The notes under the pieces are model-generated. The model saw only the letters and a list, made by a program, of their open reading frames with translations. It did not search any database and was not told the origin of the DNA. Both the position numbers and the translations under genes were made by a program. A DNA stretch of 64,000 bases, taken from Leptodontidium sp. MPI-SDFR-AT-0119 (lineage: Eukaryota; Ascomycota; Leotiomycetes; Helotiales; Leptodontidiaceae). Positions 1-11,170 of this stretch are shown piece by piece (the first letter of the stretch is position 1; every line of letters starts with the position of its first letter). Location of the stretch: NCBI GenBank assembly GCA_020726505.1, contig JAHLEZ010000017.1:1703623-1767622 (forward strand), in the 5' to 3' direction.

Positions 1-1186
1 CTGAGTATGCTCTTACTAGCAGGTCTCTGGCTTCAAGAACTAGCTTTTGGCTAGTATTACCGGTTTGACTACTTTGGAAGTAGGTTTGGTTTTGGTGATA
101 TTTTCTATTAAAGTCTGTATTGATTCTTGGCGTCTTGTTGATGTGTTGGTTATTGGTGGGGTTGTTTGATGGTCCGCGCTTTATAGGGGCCAGTTGAGCC
201 GCACTAGTCGATAAGAGCCGAATAGGGGTATTTGCCCCCGGGAGTTGGAAATAGAGCCCCCTAGGTCTCTAGGGGCTCTAGGAGTAGTCTCGGTCGATTC
301 TACTACTCCTAATAGCCTAGTAGGAAGCTCTCCTAGGTCTCTAGGCGTTGGCGTAGGTGTGGGGGGCTCTGAGGAGTCGAAGGGGTCGAATAGGGGCTCC
401 ATAGCTCCCGGCTATTACAGCGGTAATATACCACTGCAAGGCCTAGGGGCAAGGAGATCGGTTGGTTAGGAGGTAGTTTATAAGATGGAAACAGGTGTGG
501 TTCAAAGGCAGGGGGGTCAAGAGTCCCGAAAAAGTGTGTGATTATTGCGCTAGTACTATTACTAACTTGACTACTATTAAAAGCAGTTAGTGTAATAGTA
601 GAGGTTTTAGTAAGACGTAAAGGGTGTGAAGGTAAAGTATTAAATAAAGATTCCGGTGTTTTTTGACGAAAACACTTTGTGATTAGCCTAATAGGCGATC
701 TAGGGGGTGATTTAGCGAGTGTATTACTTCGATCACGCTTTAAAGGAGGCATAATAGCCTTTGAATTGAGGTGGTGGTTGTGGTGGCTGTTATAGTTGTA
801 AATATAAGGTATATACGACGTTAAAAATGAAGATATTTTATCTCGCTTAGCCTTAGAGCCTCAAAATTATTTCTAAAAAAAAAATTTAAAAGTCAACATT
901 TTCGAAAAATATTTAATACAAAATACGTGTAAGGCTTATCGGAATCGATCCCCCTTATTAGATTTTTTTTAGCTTGTAAAAAAGTGGGTCTTTTACCCTT
1001 TTTAAAAAAAGGGACCATTTTTTTTAAAACTTTTTTTATATAAAATTAAAAAAGATTAGTTACTTAATAAATTTTAAAAAGTGAAAGTTTAGATAAGCTT
1101 TTAAGAGCTATTTACAGCTTTTAAATAAAAAAGATTTTTTATTTTCTCCACTTTAAAAATTTACTATGTTTGATGCGGTCTAACTG
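1..1186 (-). mobile_element. Terminal fragment of DNA transposon (element A)
   Basis: The window opens inside a transposon whose right end is visible at 1186. The terminal stretch matches the right end of element B (4593-9771): a run ending in GCGGTC(C/T)(G/A)ACTG followed by TA. The adjoining non-coding sequence (about 790-1186) and the N-terminus of a minus-strand ORF starting at 752 also match element B. The TA after the terminal repeat suggests a TA target. The left end lies outside the window, so length and TSD cannot be checked. AT-rich sequence with homopolymer runs fits RIP. Confidence rests on the shared end and shared N-terminus with element B. Confidence 0.75.
333..752 (-). pseudogene. 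Transposase N-terminus, copy A
   Basis: The open minus-strand stretch starts with MPPLKRDRSNTLAKSPP. This parallels the start of the element-B transposase ORF (MPSSKRNRSNTLAKIPP at 8758), including a later shared TLTAFNSSQV motif. The region is basic and Ser/Thr/Pro-rich, like the disordered N-terminus of the element-B protein. No catalytic part of the transposase is in the window. After the stop near 333 a proline-rich stretch continues in a different frame (about 402-181), so a frameshift as well as truncation is likely. Function is inferred only from the match to element B. Confidence 0.6.
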
Positions 1187-1188
1187 TA

Positions 1189-1840
1189 TAACCATTTATA
1201 ATCATATGGTAGGGCCGCAGGAATAATGCTCCAAGCGCCGCTATTCCTAACCAATTAGAAGTTTCACTCTCGAAGATGCTAACCGTGCTGTAACATTTTG
1301 GCAGGAGAGAACATGGGTGAGTATGTTTTGAAGCTGCGCGAAAACCTAGATATAATTGGCTGTTATTCTACCTGACAACATGAGAGATGACTCACGTTTT
1401 GATAGACGATTCGTTCAGCCTTTAGCCTTTTAAAAGCCTAAGTCAAATGCCGGCTAGCGCTGTGCCTTCCATCGTTAAGCACAGTTAAGCACAGGTCGAT
1501 CTCCCGACGACGACACTCCACTTCTCGGCAATTAACAATCAATCCCCTTACACTTCTCACACTCTGTAGTAGAAGCAAATGTTTCAAGCCTAACCAACGC
1601 GCCCATCCATCCCCGCTCAAGATGAAAGCCTCCTCCTCTTCTATCTAGGGGCAACAGGAATAGATTCAGAAAAAATTCAAAGTTGAAGACTCGATTACCA
1701 GCCATGTTCAGATTCGAAGCTGGATGTGTTAGGAGTAGGAGGGTAGCGTCGTGGAAGTGCAGCCGGTGCAAAGGGGTGAGCGTCTGTGAACCTCGGTGGG
1801 CTATGATGCTGTAGGATGAAATCTCTACTACGTGAGTAAA
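1189..1840. other. Unmutated spacer between transposons
   Basis: Base composition returns to near balance here, so this looks like ordinary host DNA or an unmutated fragment between two RIP'd elements. Two overlapping minus-strand ORFs (1438-1620 and 1532-1771) have no motif I recognise. Joined, they would contain a Cys pair (CEKC) but no full zinc-binding set. I do not call a gene. Confidence 0.4.
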
Positions 1841-3163
1841 ACGACCCTAGTACTGTGTATGGCCTCCTTACACCTTCTCGTGTTTAGTAGTACAAATCCT
1901 TTTTGCCAGAATTCCAATGCGCTACTTCTTTTAAACGCCGGCTACCCTCAAGATCTATGTTGCGTTAAGCCAGCTATCGTTACACTAGCGTATAATATAA
2001 ACCCCACGTATTTTTATTTAGTATACTCTAATGCCCGAATATTTCTTCTGTGGTTTATTTAGCGTTATTAACGGCGAGAAGAGGATATAGATAAAGCTAA
2101 TAAGTATAACATCTCGGCTTAAAGTACATAAGTGTGGCTTATAAGTAGTATTTAATACTCGTGTGAATCGTTAACCGTTACGCTTTCGCCTTCGATTGAG
2201 ACTATTGCTTTTCGTATTTGTCTCTATCACGAGTTCCTTAGGACTAATTAATAGGGAGTAGCCGAGTTACTTGTCTTAATAGTAGTAGTTAGCTAAGTGT
2301 TTAAAGGTATAAGAAACTTTTACGTACGTGTAAGTTTCCTAAGACTTATTACGTTAATAGTCGATAGTACTACGAACTTGTATAATAACGTATATAAAAA
2401 GGGGGATAAATTAAGTGACTTGTAGTAATATTAATAGTCGAAAACGCTAACCGAAATAGGTTTAGACTCCGAGCTCTGGAGCTTAAAGTCTAAGTTCCCA
2501 AAGCAACGGCATTACCACAGTACACTAAAGTAATAGGCCTAGATCTAGGACCGAGAATTTACAGGTCTAGGCCTAGGAAATAAATTATACTTATTATTCG
2601 AAAGGCGTACTTATAAGTTTATTAATCTATAAGACTTGACAAAGCAATTTAAGCGAAAATATTTAGTTTATATTAAAGAAGGGGATCGGTTTTAATATAA
2701 GGTTTATTAAATAAGTTATTATATAAATAATATTTTTTTTAAAATTATATAAAGAGTATTTACGGAATTATAATAAGTTACTCGTTTAATTCTTTTACTT
2801 ATCTCGATAATACACCGCTATCCCTTTCGGAAGCTCAGTTAAATATAAATTCAAGATATATTTGGAGAAGAAGTATTATATATATCTTATAGTAGACTCT
2901 CTTGTCAGAGAATGGCGCCTGCTCAGGAGGGAAGGCGTTAAGGGCGTTATTAGAGTTATATTAAAGAACGCGATACACGATTTAGTATTTTTAGCTTAAA
3001 TTAGCGTAAGTCACGAATTTTAATACTATTCCCTATATATATTAGTTAACTCCTAGATCCGAATCTAAGAGCCGACTAAATGCGGACTTTCCTTCTTAAC
3101 GTTAAATATATTAATCTTTCTTATAATACTCTTTATTATACGCTAAAGGGAAGGCTCGTACTA
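1841..3163. other. RIP-degraded AT-rich sequence, identity lost
   Basis: AT-rich with frequent TAA/TAG in all frames. I could not recognise a protein domain in translation. One visible structure is an imperfect hairpin built from TAGGCCTAGATCT (2534-2546) and its near-complement (2563-2575). It is probably a decayed mobile element into which the Tc1/mariner copy at 3166 inserted. Confidence 0.4.
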
Positions 3164-3165
3164 TA

Positions 3166-4418
3166 CGTAAGTGGGTTTCAAGTAAGTCTCGCCTACCCTT
3201 ATAAGGCAGTGAGACTTATCGAAGCTCGTAGAACTTATACCTTTAATATTAATTTAATATTAACTCCTTACTATTTTATATAAAGAAGACATCGTTAAAA
3301 TACTTTAAACACATAAGACTTTAACTTACGTGCGATTTAAACTTCTTCTCGAGGAAGGTTATTCTTAACGTGCCACAACTCGTAAGCTTAGTATATTACG
3401 CTCTTCAGCTCGATATTTTCTTAATAAACCTAATCGATAAGCAAAGCCTCTTAGTTCTCTTCCGAAAATCTCTAAAGAACAAATTCGAGCAATAATAGAC
3501 TAGTTTATAGGCCATTTTAATCGCCGACAACTAAGTTTAAAGTAAGTCCGAGAGAAATTCAAGCTTAATTATTATAATAATATCTTACTTTAAGCTTTCG
3601 CACGATACGGCTATTATTATTATATACCCGATTATAAACCGTTCGTTTCTCAAGGAAATCGACTTAAGAGATAGAGCTTTTCTATTACGAATTAAAATCG
3701 TCTAAAGGAATACTAAAAAAAAGGGAGGTTTATAAATAAAACGATTACACGAATAAATATTTTACGCCGTCGAAAGATTCTACGAAAAAGAGGAGAACAA
3801 AGACGATTAAATTATATACAGTTTACTTTCTATTCGGGCCATTAGTTAGTAATAGCGTAGGCGGCTATTAAGTATAACTATAAGTCTAAGATTTATTTCG
3901 TATCTTACGAAGGAGAAGGCAAAGGGTTTACTTAATAAAAGTATACTAATCAGATTCTTCGAGGCCCTTTAAAAGAGATATTCGAGTAACTAGGAGACTT
4001 CTTTTATATAAAGATAATAGTAAGGTTCACGGGAAAGTAAATACAGCGAGGAATCGTGGACTTTATAATACTATACAATTAGAGTGCTATATCTATTTAA
4101 TTAATTAGCCTCCTTGCTCTCTAGATCTCAATTTAATTAAGAATATTTAGAGAGTTCTAAAGTAACGATTACGAAATAAAAATCCTCATAATAAGTAGAA
4201 ACTTAAAGATTTGAAAGCAGCTTTGTTAAATATTTAAGAGAAAGAGATTATTATTAATTTAATTAATAGATTTATAAATTTTATACTAGAAAGGCTAGAA
4301 AAGGTTAAATTAAGGAAAAGAGGACCTTTAAGATAGTAATTTAAATAGATTTCTAAATATAATATAGAATATAGTAGAATCCAGGGGGTGGGCGAGACTT
4401 ACTTAAAACCCCCTTACG
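3166..4418 (+). mobile_element. Tc1/mariner-type transposon, RIP'd
   Basis: The element is 1253 bp, bounded by inverted repeats of about 35 bp: CGTAAGTGGGTTTCAAGTAA at the left, with its complement ending in TTAAAACCCCCTTACG at the right. TA flanks it on both sides (3164-3165 and 4419-4420), the family target duplication. Length, TIR and TA target all fit Tc1/mariner. It contains one plus-strand transposase relic. Mismatches between the TIRs are transitions, as expected from RIP. Confidence 0.88.
3400..4335 (+). pseudogene. Tc1/mariner transposase relic
   Basis: Translation shows the C-terminal signature of Tc1-like DDE transposases. A D-N-S...H-G block lies near 4013 (the family has E-D-N-x-x-x-H). 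The P-P-C-S-L-D-L-N-L-I-K-N block lies near 4110-4145, followed by a W/Q-R-V-L-K-Q-R-L-R motif and a C-terminal arginine-rich tail. The catalytic Glu of the family P-N-P-I-E-N motif reads Lys (AAG near 4139), a G-to-A change that would kill activity. Stops at expected Gln/Trp positions occur throughout. The N-terminal helix-turn-helix part is too degraded to delimit, so the start is approximate. Confidence 0.8.
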
Positions 4419-4420
4419 TA

Positions 4421-4592
4421 TAAGAACTTACAAGAATATATATATTAGTAGGTAACTTCGGCTAAATCACGTAACGTACGCTTTCGGTAATAGTTATATT
4501 TAAACCTGCTTATCACGTCATCGCTAATAAAGTCATCTAATGTGATCCAGAAATAGAATATTATATATATATATAGTATTATCTTATATATA
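4421..4592. other. AT-rich remnant between two transposons
   Basis: A short degraded stretch ending in TATA repeats just before the left terminal repeat of element B. No coding potential is visible. It is probably the flank that both neighbouring elements inserted into. Confidence 0.4.
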
Positions 4593-5439
4593 TAGTCGGA
4601 CCGCTTTAAATATAGTAAAAAAGTAAATTAACTAATATAATATATCTGTCTAACTCATATTATGCAGTAAATTGCTAGCGTTTGAATGGATCTACTTTCG
4701 TCCCAATCTAGCTAGTACTTAAATACTTATACTTATATAAGGGAGGTCTTGGCACCGCTAAAATATTTGAGAATTTATTTTATATATATATATATACGAT
4801 TTTAAAAGTAAATAATAAATATTTTTACAAACTTATTACTCCTAAAATCCTTATTTAGTTATATACAGATATTCATAAGAAAAAAAACTCACGATTATTA
4901 GCTGGACTTACTTTATCTTTAAAATTTTATTTCTTATTATAATTAAATATTTAGAAATCATTTAAGTTGATTTTAATATATATTATTACTTATATAACTC
5001 TAAATATTATTATTGTTAATTATATAAGATACTTAAGTGTAGTCTTGCTTAGTTATTAGTATCTTTAGTGTTATCTAATAAGGTTAAATTAACTTCTTCA
5101 CTTTTAAATCTTCCTTCCTTTTAAAATATTAATAATCTCGCTTAGCTTACTTTAGTATTAACACTTGATAATTATAGCTAATTAAGTACATATTATTTGT
5201 AAGTAATTAATTTAATTTATAGAGCTTTATTAATAGTTTCTTTATTATAGTCGTTTCTGGTGATTTTGATAATAGTCGACGATTTTCTATTAGTCAAAGT
5301 TATAATATCGAATATCGTACTCCTTTTTTCTAATCAACTCGCTTCTCTTTTAACGACGGTTTAACTAACTCTCTTTTATTAATCTATTAATAAACTATTA
5401 GCTTACTTTTTAATAAGTCTTTCTCTTTATTACTTCTTT

Positions 5440-5720
5440 ATTTAAGGAGGATTAGTAATAAAAATTCACGTAAGATAGATTACTGAGGCTTTTAAAAGGC
5501 TTATCGAGGCTTTATTATAAGTAAGAAAGAGAGTTAGAGCTAAAGTAATTACAGGGGGTCAAAAGTGGACTGTTAATAACGATTTAGGCCTATTATTTCG
5601 ATAGGCTAAAGGAGTTATTACTTTTAGCGAGATTAAGTTAAAAAAAGACTCTACCGAATCAGAGAGAGAGATCTTAGATTTAGATTCTAATTATTATTTT
5701 TGTAAAGCACTTTTATAACT
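5440..5720 (+). pseudogene. Possible second ORF relic in element B
   Basis: A plus-strand stretch reads with few stops and a plausible Lys/Arg-rich then acidic composition. A segment around K-R-V-R-A-K-V-I-T-G-G-Q-K-W-T-V-N-N vaguely resembles the basic C-terminal region of pogo-type transposases. The resemblance is weak and I would not assign function. It could be the 3' part of an opposing ORF within element B or part of an older insertion. Confidence 0.25.
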
Positions 5721-5899
5721 ACTAAGCTAGCTACTGCGCTAGCAAATAAATATAAAATCTAGTTAATCAAGCTAATTCGTCTATCTCTTACTTCCCCTTT
5801 AGAACTATATTAAACTCCTTTATTATAATCTCAGAGATAGTTCTATAACTACTTTGTTTTTAATACACTAAGCGACTTGTTTAACGCTAAGCCCTTTTC

Positions 5900-8758
5900 G
5901 GTAAGCATCTATAAAGCGTAAAGCTCTATTATAATATCTTTGTAAAGTATTAAGAGGGCAAGAATCAAGAGCTTTAAAGCACACTTATCTTGCTTAAAAT
6001 TTGAGTTAATAAAAGAGTCAAAAGGGTAGTTAAAAAGTGATAACTTACGTCGTCAAAAGTAGTCTTCTAAACCTATCGATATAAGTTTTTACAATACGCT
6101 TAATTCATCTCAATTAGGTTTAGCTCGCAATAGAATTTCGGTAGAAATAAACACTTATAACCTCTAGCTAATAAGATCTCTTCTAAAGCCGACTTTTGTT
6201 TAAAGAAGTCTTTGTAATTAGTTAGAATTCGAGCTAAGCAATAAAGGGTATTAGTCTTCTTTGCGGGATAAGTAAGGCTATTAGCACATCTCGGCTAAGA
6301 GCACTTAGCCTTCGGTAAAGGACTAATCGGAAGACAACCTCGCTTGGCTAAAACTATTTTTATCCCTTTCGGGATTACCTTAGTAATAGTCTTAGCTTTC
6401 TTGCCTTTACCGATAGTTATCTCTTTGGTATAGTTGAGCTCTTAAACTAGACCGATTTCACGCTTGTGTAAACACTCCGAGGGGTAATAAGTGTCTTTTT
6501 GAAGCGTAGGTACGCCGCCTTTATTAGCGTTCATTGCAAAGGCGTTTAAAGCTCCGTCTCCTTTGCTAGCGTGAGTACTTAATTGGTCAAATATAAAGCC
6601 GGCTGTCTTATTTGGATGCTTTTCTTCGAATATATCAATAGCTTTATTGACTTAATCAAGTAGTTACTTTGTATCTTAATAAGGTGTCTTTTGCGGACCA
6701 CCGGGATAAATGATTTCCTAAGCGTCTTTTTAATTAATCACAAGCCTCCCTTCAAGACTTATAAAGTCCGACCAATAAATAAGGCCTCCTTTACTTTTAG
6801 AAGGCATCTTGTCGTACAGGCACGGGCCTACGGCACCATGGCTCTGCTGAGTCAGCAGCCCCTATTCGTGTATGTAGTCAGTTACTCCCTACGAGCCTCC
6901 TTTTACAGAATTCAGACAACTTCATCACCACTTTGGGAGAGCACCTACTTTATGCTCCACTTCTGTACCACACATCTTTTATTAATTTGCGTCTAATTAG
7001 ATTCGCTTAGAAAACTCTTTAGCGTAAAAGCAACTCTCGTCGTGGTAATAAATAACGTGCTCTTTCTCTCCGGGAGGTAAAATCGGAGGTATTGGTTGTA
7101 ATACGCCATTAGCGTCTTCTTCGTAGTTCGTCGAAAGAGCTTGTAATAAAGCTAGCTTTAGAAGGAAATCATTTTGCCGATATTCGATTATGTCAGCTCT
7201 CTCGTGGCCGTCTATGTAGACGCCTTTCTTTTCTTCGGCAGCGTAAAATCCAAGGCGATTTAACCACTTATAAGTAGCTGTTTTACCGAGAGGTTTCTAC
7301 TTTTTAAGCTTTTTATCGGGGTTTTTGCGTGTAATGGCTGTAAGTCTAAGAAGAGGCTTTTTAGCCTTCTTTGCGCTAGTAAGTAAGCGAGGCATGATTT
7401 CCGTATTAAAAGCGTATCGAAAGCCTTTAGGTGTAACTATAGCGAGCTTTTAAGCTAATAACCATACTCTACAAGCTCGAAAGACGTCTTCGTTGTCTAA
7501 ATAAGAGCGATTCTTTTACTTTCCTCCTTTAGTCTTTAAAGGTAAAGATCTATAAGCTCGATAATAGAGAAATAGAGCTCTAATTTTACGAGCAAGAGTT
7601 TTTCCGTCACCGGTAGGGTGATTACTCTCTGTAATAAGAAGAGAGGCTTCGATTCGACCTCTACGAGGACTCTTTTTTAAGAGATTTTAGACGTATTATT
7701 GAATAAGCGAATATTCGAAGCGTAAGCGAGGTAAAAGAAGAATATGCTTATTATTAACTTGCTTTTTAATCGAATCGAGTACTTCTCTATAAGTTCTTGG
7801 CGTAAAAGAGACTTCCGAAGAGATATTGATAGCGTCGCCAATAAGCCAGTCTAATAAGAGCTCGCTTCGTCCACTGTTAATAAACTCGATATCGTTTAAG
7901 TTGTCTAACTTAATAGAGTTATCTTCGGCTCTTAGCTCTTCCTCTATAAGTGTATTAAACTCTTCGTCTTCTTCGTCACTTAATTCGTCGATATCTTCGA
8001 ATATATCTTCGTCTTCTTTAATAGGAGGCTTTAGCGTAAAAAAAGAGCTAATAATCTTTTGAGTTGTTGATTAAGTAACTATAGGGGTTTTAAACCTTTT
8101 AGTTTAACGCTCGATTTGTCGTTTTTGAGCTCGTAAGCGTTCTTGAGTACGAATCGATTTCTCTTCCGTAATAGTATGCTTTGGAATATAAGCTCCTCTT
8201 AAATCTATATATAAGATTAATAAAGATACTTATTAAGTAAAAAAACAAGAAGATAATACGTACTTAAAGAAGAGCTTATAATTGCTTCTTTAAAAGGTAA
8301 CTTAAAGCTAAGTTTACCTTTTAAATCGATAACTAACTGATTAAAGAACTTAAAGTTTTTAAACTCTTCGCTTACTTCAATCTCAGCATCTAATTCGTTA
8401 GTATCCTCCCTATCTAGCCTATCCGGGCCTAGCTCTTTAAGATCTTGATCCAAATACTCGTTATTACAAGTAATATCATCTTCTTCTTCACTCTTACTCT
8501 CTTCCTCTTCCTCGCTCTCTAATTCGCTAATCACTTAAGCTAGCGTATCTTCTTCCTTAGATTCTGATTCGTCGACTTGACTACTATTAAAAGCAGTAAG
8601 TGTAGAGGTAGTTATAGGTTTCGTAAGACGTAAGGGTAAGGGAAGTGTAACAAGGATTCTGGTGTTTTTTTACAACGACGCTTTATGATTAGCTTATTAG
8701 GCGAATCAGGAGGTATTTTAGCAAGCGTATTACTTCTATTACGCTTAGAAGAAGGCAT
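5900..8758 (-). pseudogene. DDE transposase of element B, interrupted and RIP'd
   Basis: The ORF starts at the ATG at 8756-8758 and reads leftward through a low-complexity acidic N-terminus (8534-8217) and a conserved core. Catalytic landmarks are an H-D-E-S-C-F-Y block near 7040, an F-I-F-D-Q block near 6590 and an L-P-K-F-Y-C-E-L-N-L-I-E-M block near 6130. These match the Asp, Asp and Glu positions of a DDE superfamily endonuclease common in fungi. All stops inspected are TAA or TAG where Gln is expected. A solo LTR (6810-6972) splits the core between an L-D-A-N block and a K-M-P-S-K block. Removing it with one CATCT copy restores the frame exactly. At least one frameshift lies in the N-terminal part. 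Confidence 0.85.
6810..6972. mobile_element. 163-bp solo LTR, TSD CATCT
   Basis: It begins TGTCGTACAGGCACGG and ends CTGTACCACA, the TG..CA termini of LTRs. A perfect 5-bp duplication CATCT flanks it (6805-6809 and 6973-6977). It is the same family as the LTRs at 25210, 27665 and 44062 and has the same length. It is much less AT-mutated than the transposase around it, so it inserted late or escaped RIP because of its small size. A spurious plus-strand ORF of about 100 codons that includes the LTR is not a gene. Confidence 0.95.
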
Positions 8759-8953
8759 ATTAGCTCTCACGAAAGTGGTGGTGGCGGTGGGTGTAAAAGT
8801 AAGATAAATTAAAGTAGGTTTAACGTTAAAGTTGACGATATTTTATCTCGCTTACGAACCTGGATTCTGTGAAATAGAGAATGATGGTGTGAATGATGAT
8901 TCTATTGAGGGGGCATTTCTAGGTCTATATAACTACTTTGAGTACCAGGCTTT

Positions 8954-9140
8954 CGCATCGGTTACTAGCTTTATTAGCTTTGTATCAAGAGCTCGCATCG
9001 GTTATTAGCTTTGTATCAAGTTATTAGCTTTGTATCAAGAGCTCGCATCGGTTATTAGCTTTGTATCAAGTTATTAGCTTTGTATCAAAAGCTCGCATCG
9101 GTTATTAGCTTTGTATCAAGAGCTCGCATGGTTATTAGGC
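8954..9140. repeat. Direct repeats inside MITE
   Basis: A unit of about 50 bp, GCTCGCATCGGTTATTAGCT followed by TTGTATCAAG and a second copy of TTATTAGCTTTGTATCAA, recurs about three times with partial copies at both ends. The units are back to back without spacers, so this is an internal minisatellite. Confidence 0.85.
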
Positions 9141-9175
9141 TCTTATATGTGGCTAGTATTCTTATAGATTCACGG

Positions 9176-9406
9176 GTCTGTGCGCCACAGGCTGTTTAGC
9201 GAGACACTTTCAGGCTTTGAAAACCTGAAGTCGGCAACCTGACTTGATAATTACTAAATAACGATGTAATCTCTTAACTTTTTTCTTCGTGTATATTATA
9301 AAGAAGGAGCGTATTAATGTTTCTTTTAACTAGCTTTTTGAATTATATTTTCTAAAAAATACTTCGATTTTTGATTTGGCTGTAAAATGCCCTGTGGCGC
9401 ACAGAC
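9176..9406. mobile_element. 231-bp inverted-repeat unit nested in the MITE
   Basis: A perfect 16-bp inverted repeat, GTCTGTGCGCCACAGG at 9176-9191 and its exact complement at 9391-9406, encloses AT-rich non-coding DNA. It could be a second, independently mobile MITE or the original core of the outer element. No convincing target duplication flanks it (CACGG versus TACTG), so its independence is unproven. Confidence 0.55.
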
Positions 9407-9807
9407 TACTGATTTCAGGTTCGTTAAGTGCTAAGCTCTGAGAACCTTATTAATTCTTAAAATTTAAAACTCAACATTTAATAAAAATATTTAATCTATA
9501 TTATAAGGAAAGCTTATCAAAGACGATTCCCCTTATTAGTTTTTTTTTGTAGGTCTTATTAATAAAATTATAATATTATTAAGAAAAACCGCCAAAATAT
9601 TCAAACTCTTTTTTTTTGTAATATATTTACTTATAAATTTTTATGTATTTAATATTTTGTAAAAACTCAATATTTAGATAAGCCTTTTAGACTATTTTAC
9701 ACGTTTTAATAAAAAAATATTTTTAATTTTTTGAAGTCTAAAAATTTACCATGTTTGAAGCGGTCCGACTGTAGTGAGAGGCCTTCCCTCGACATGATTT
9801 TTCCAAC

Positions 9808-10082
9808 TGTTGGTATCTAACTAATGTTTCGATATCTGATATCAGGGTGACAAAGAATATAACAAGTGAAGTTTAATTAAGTATATTCCGTGTGTCCCTT
9901 TCGTACGAAAGGGAAAGCTACCTTAAATACATCAAGTACCAAACCCCGTAGCTCGTACAAGCGTTACTCGTACGAAACCAGGAGGCAAGGTATAAAACCA
10001 AGCTTCATTAGGCCAGGAGAGACGACTGTCTTTGGAAGCTATCAGTGTAAGAGAATGCCCATCAGCTAAGGCTATCCCAACA
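9808..10082. mobile_element. Probable solo LTR
   Basis: This 275-bp segment begins TGTTGGTATC and ends GGCTATCCCAACA, giving TGTTGG/CCAACA inverted termini. It is far less AT-biased than the sequence on either side. The ends resemble those of the LTR element at 35704-37487 (TGTCGGTAT...CATCCCAACA), and both contain CGTACGA-type motifs, so they may be related. No matching 5-bp duplication is visible (CCAAC versus ATTTG), so a rearranged LTR end is possible. Confidence 0.55.
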
Positions 10083-11170
10083 ATTTGTTTTTTATTAGCT
10101 GCAAATTATTTGAATAACTCAAAGTTAATTCGTCTATTATAACTTTTCGATATAAAGGTGGAGTTTTTCTATAATATATTAGTATATAATACTTTGATTA
10201 ACGAGTAAGTACTTACTTATTAAGATACTCTAATAATCTTTGGAAATTAATATATTATTTGAAATAATATAATTTAATAATAACTTTAAAAAGTAGTCTT
10301 TTTGGAAATAATTACTTTTTGTGTTATTATAATCTAATTGATTCGTAAACGATTGTTGTAAGGTTAATTGATTATTAAATCCTCTTTATGTTAATAAGTC
10401 TTTTATTAATATTATTAGTATACAATTATATTTTTGACTTTTTTAGAATAAACATACCTTCGAAATTTAAATTAAGTGCTTTATGTGTTTCAATAAGGTG
10501 CTTTTTGTAATTACTTATTGCGTTATTAATTCATTGTTTTTTCCACTTTGTACTATAAATAAATTAGTATTTTAATAACTTATTAATTAATAATAAATTA
10601 ACTTACTTGCAGCCTTTAATTAAACACTTAATAGTAACAGTTCGACAATTATCAGGATCTAAAGTTTGACTTAAAAATCCTTTTTTAAATAACTTAGATT
10701 GTTGACTAATATCTTTTAAAGTAAAATCAAATTGATTTTCTTTAATATTTCGTGCTGAAATAGAGGTTTAAGATATTGTATAAAGGTAAAATATAAGTTA
10801 TTATAATAAAGATATTAGTTAAAGTATTAAGATAAAGGGTAGTAGTTGTTTTAATAAAGTAAGATTTTAATCTTAGAAAAAGATATACTCTCTTTATATA
10901 AGAATCTCTTTAGATTCTAGAATATTCGAGTGCTTACAAATATTTTATTGATTTATAAGTTATATTATTTAATTTGCAATAAATAGATTATTCATATTAT
11001 TAATATTATTAATAGATTTATTTAGAATCTACGAAGAAATTCTATAAGGTTCCTTATCGTTCTCTTCGCTTGATAAGCTTTAAGCGAAACGCTTGACTCG
11101 ATTCGTATGTAAGAAGCGGGAGTACCCGTACGCCTTACGATTTACGGCTAGACCTCGTGCCTTTATACCT
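10083..11170. other. Very AT-rich degraded sequence
   Basis: Strongly AT-rich with stops in every frame. I see no recognisable domain, terminal repeat or structured RNA. It adjoins the AGTAG-rich tract at 11171-11305, which resembles the outer end of the pogo-like element at 51.7 kb. This could therefore be the decayed body of a related transposon. Confidence 0.35.

Larger units (their letters stand above)
8855..9423. mobile_element. 569-bp MITE, TTA target duplication
   Basis: Perfect 8-bp terminal inverted repeats CGAACCTG (8855-8862) and CAGGTTCG (9416-9423) are flanked by TTA on both sides (8852-8854 and 9424-9426). A 3-bp TTA/TWA duplication is the hallmark of the PIF/Harbinger superfamily. 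No transposase ORF is present, so it is non-autonomous. Element A, which shares the surrounding sequence, lacks the insertion at the corresponding place near 845. Inside are a direct-repeat block (8954-9140) and a second inverted-repeat unit (9176-9406). Confidence 0.8.
4593..9771 (-). mobile_element. Large TIR DNA transposon (element B) with nested insertions
   Basis: The left end reads TAGTCGGACCGCTTTAAATA and the right end is the complement of CAGTCGGACCGCTTCAAACA. These are terminal inverted repeats differing by C-to-T transitions, with TA outside each end (4591-4592 and 9772-9773). The element spans 5.18 kb. It carries a minus-strand DDE transposase relic (8758 to about 5900), a 163-bp solo LTR (6810-6972) and a 569-bp MITE (8855-9423). 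Without those insertions it would be about 4.4 kb. A plus-strand coding-like stretch at about 5440-5720 may be a second ORF. The right part is shared with element A at 1-1186. Confidence 0.82.

Noticed and set aside
245..469. Plus-strand 74-codon ORF at the window start
   Set aside because: It is antisense to the transposase fragment of element A and made of CTAGGTCTCTAGG-type repeats.
6691..6996. 101-codon plus ORF, and similar ORFs at 25238-25453 and 43994-44266
   Set aside because: They are translations of the 163-bp LTR and flanks, not genes.
8954..9140. Short direct repeats as a CRISPR array
   Set aside because: Units are contiguous without unique spacers, lie inside a MITE, and the organism is a fungus.
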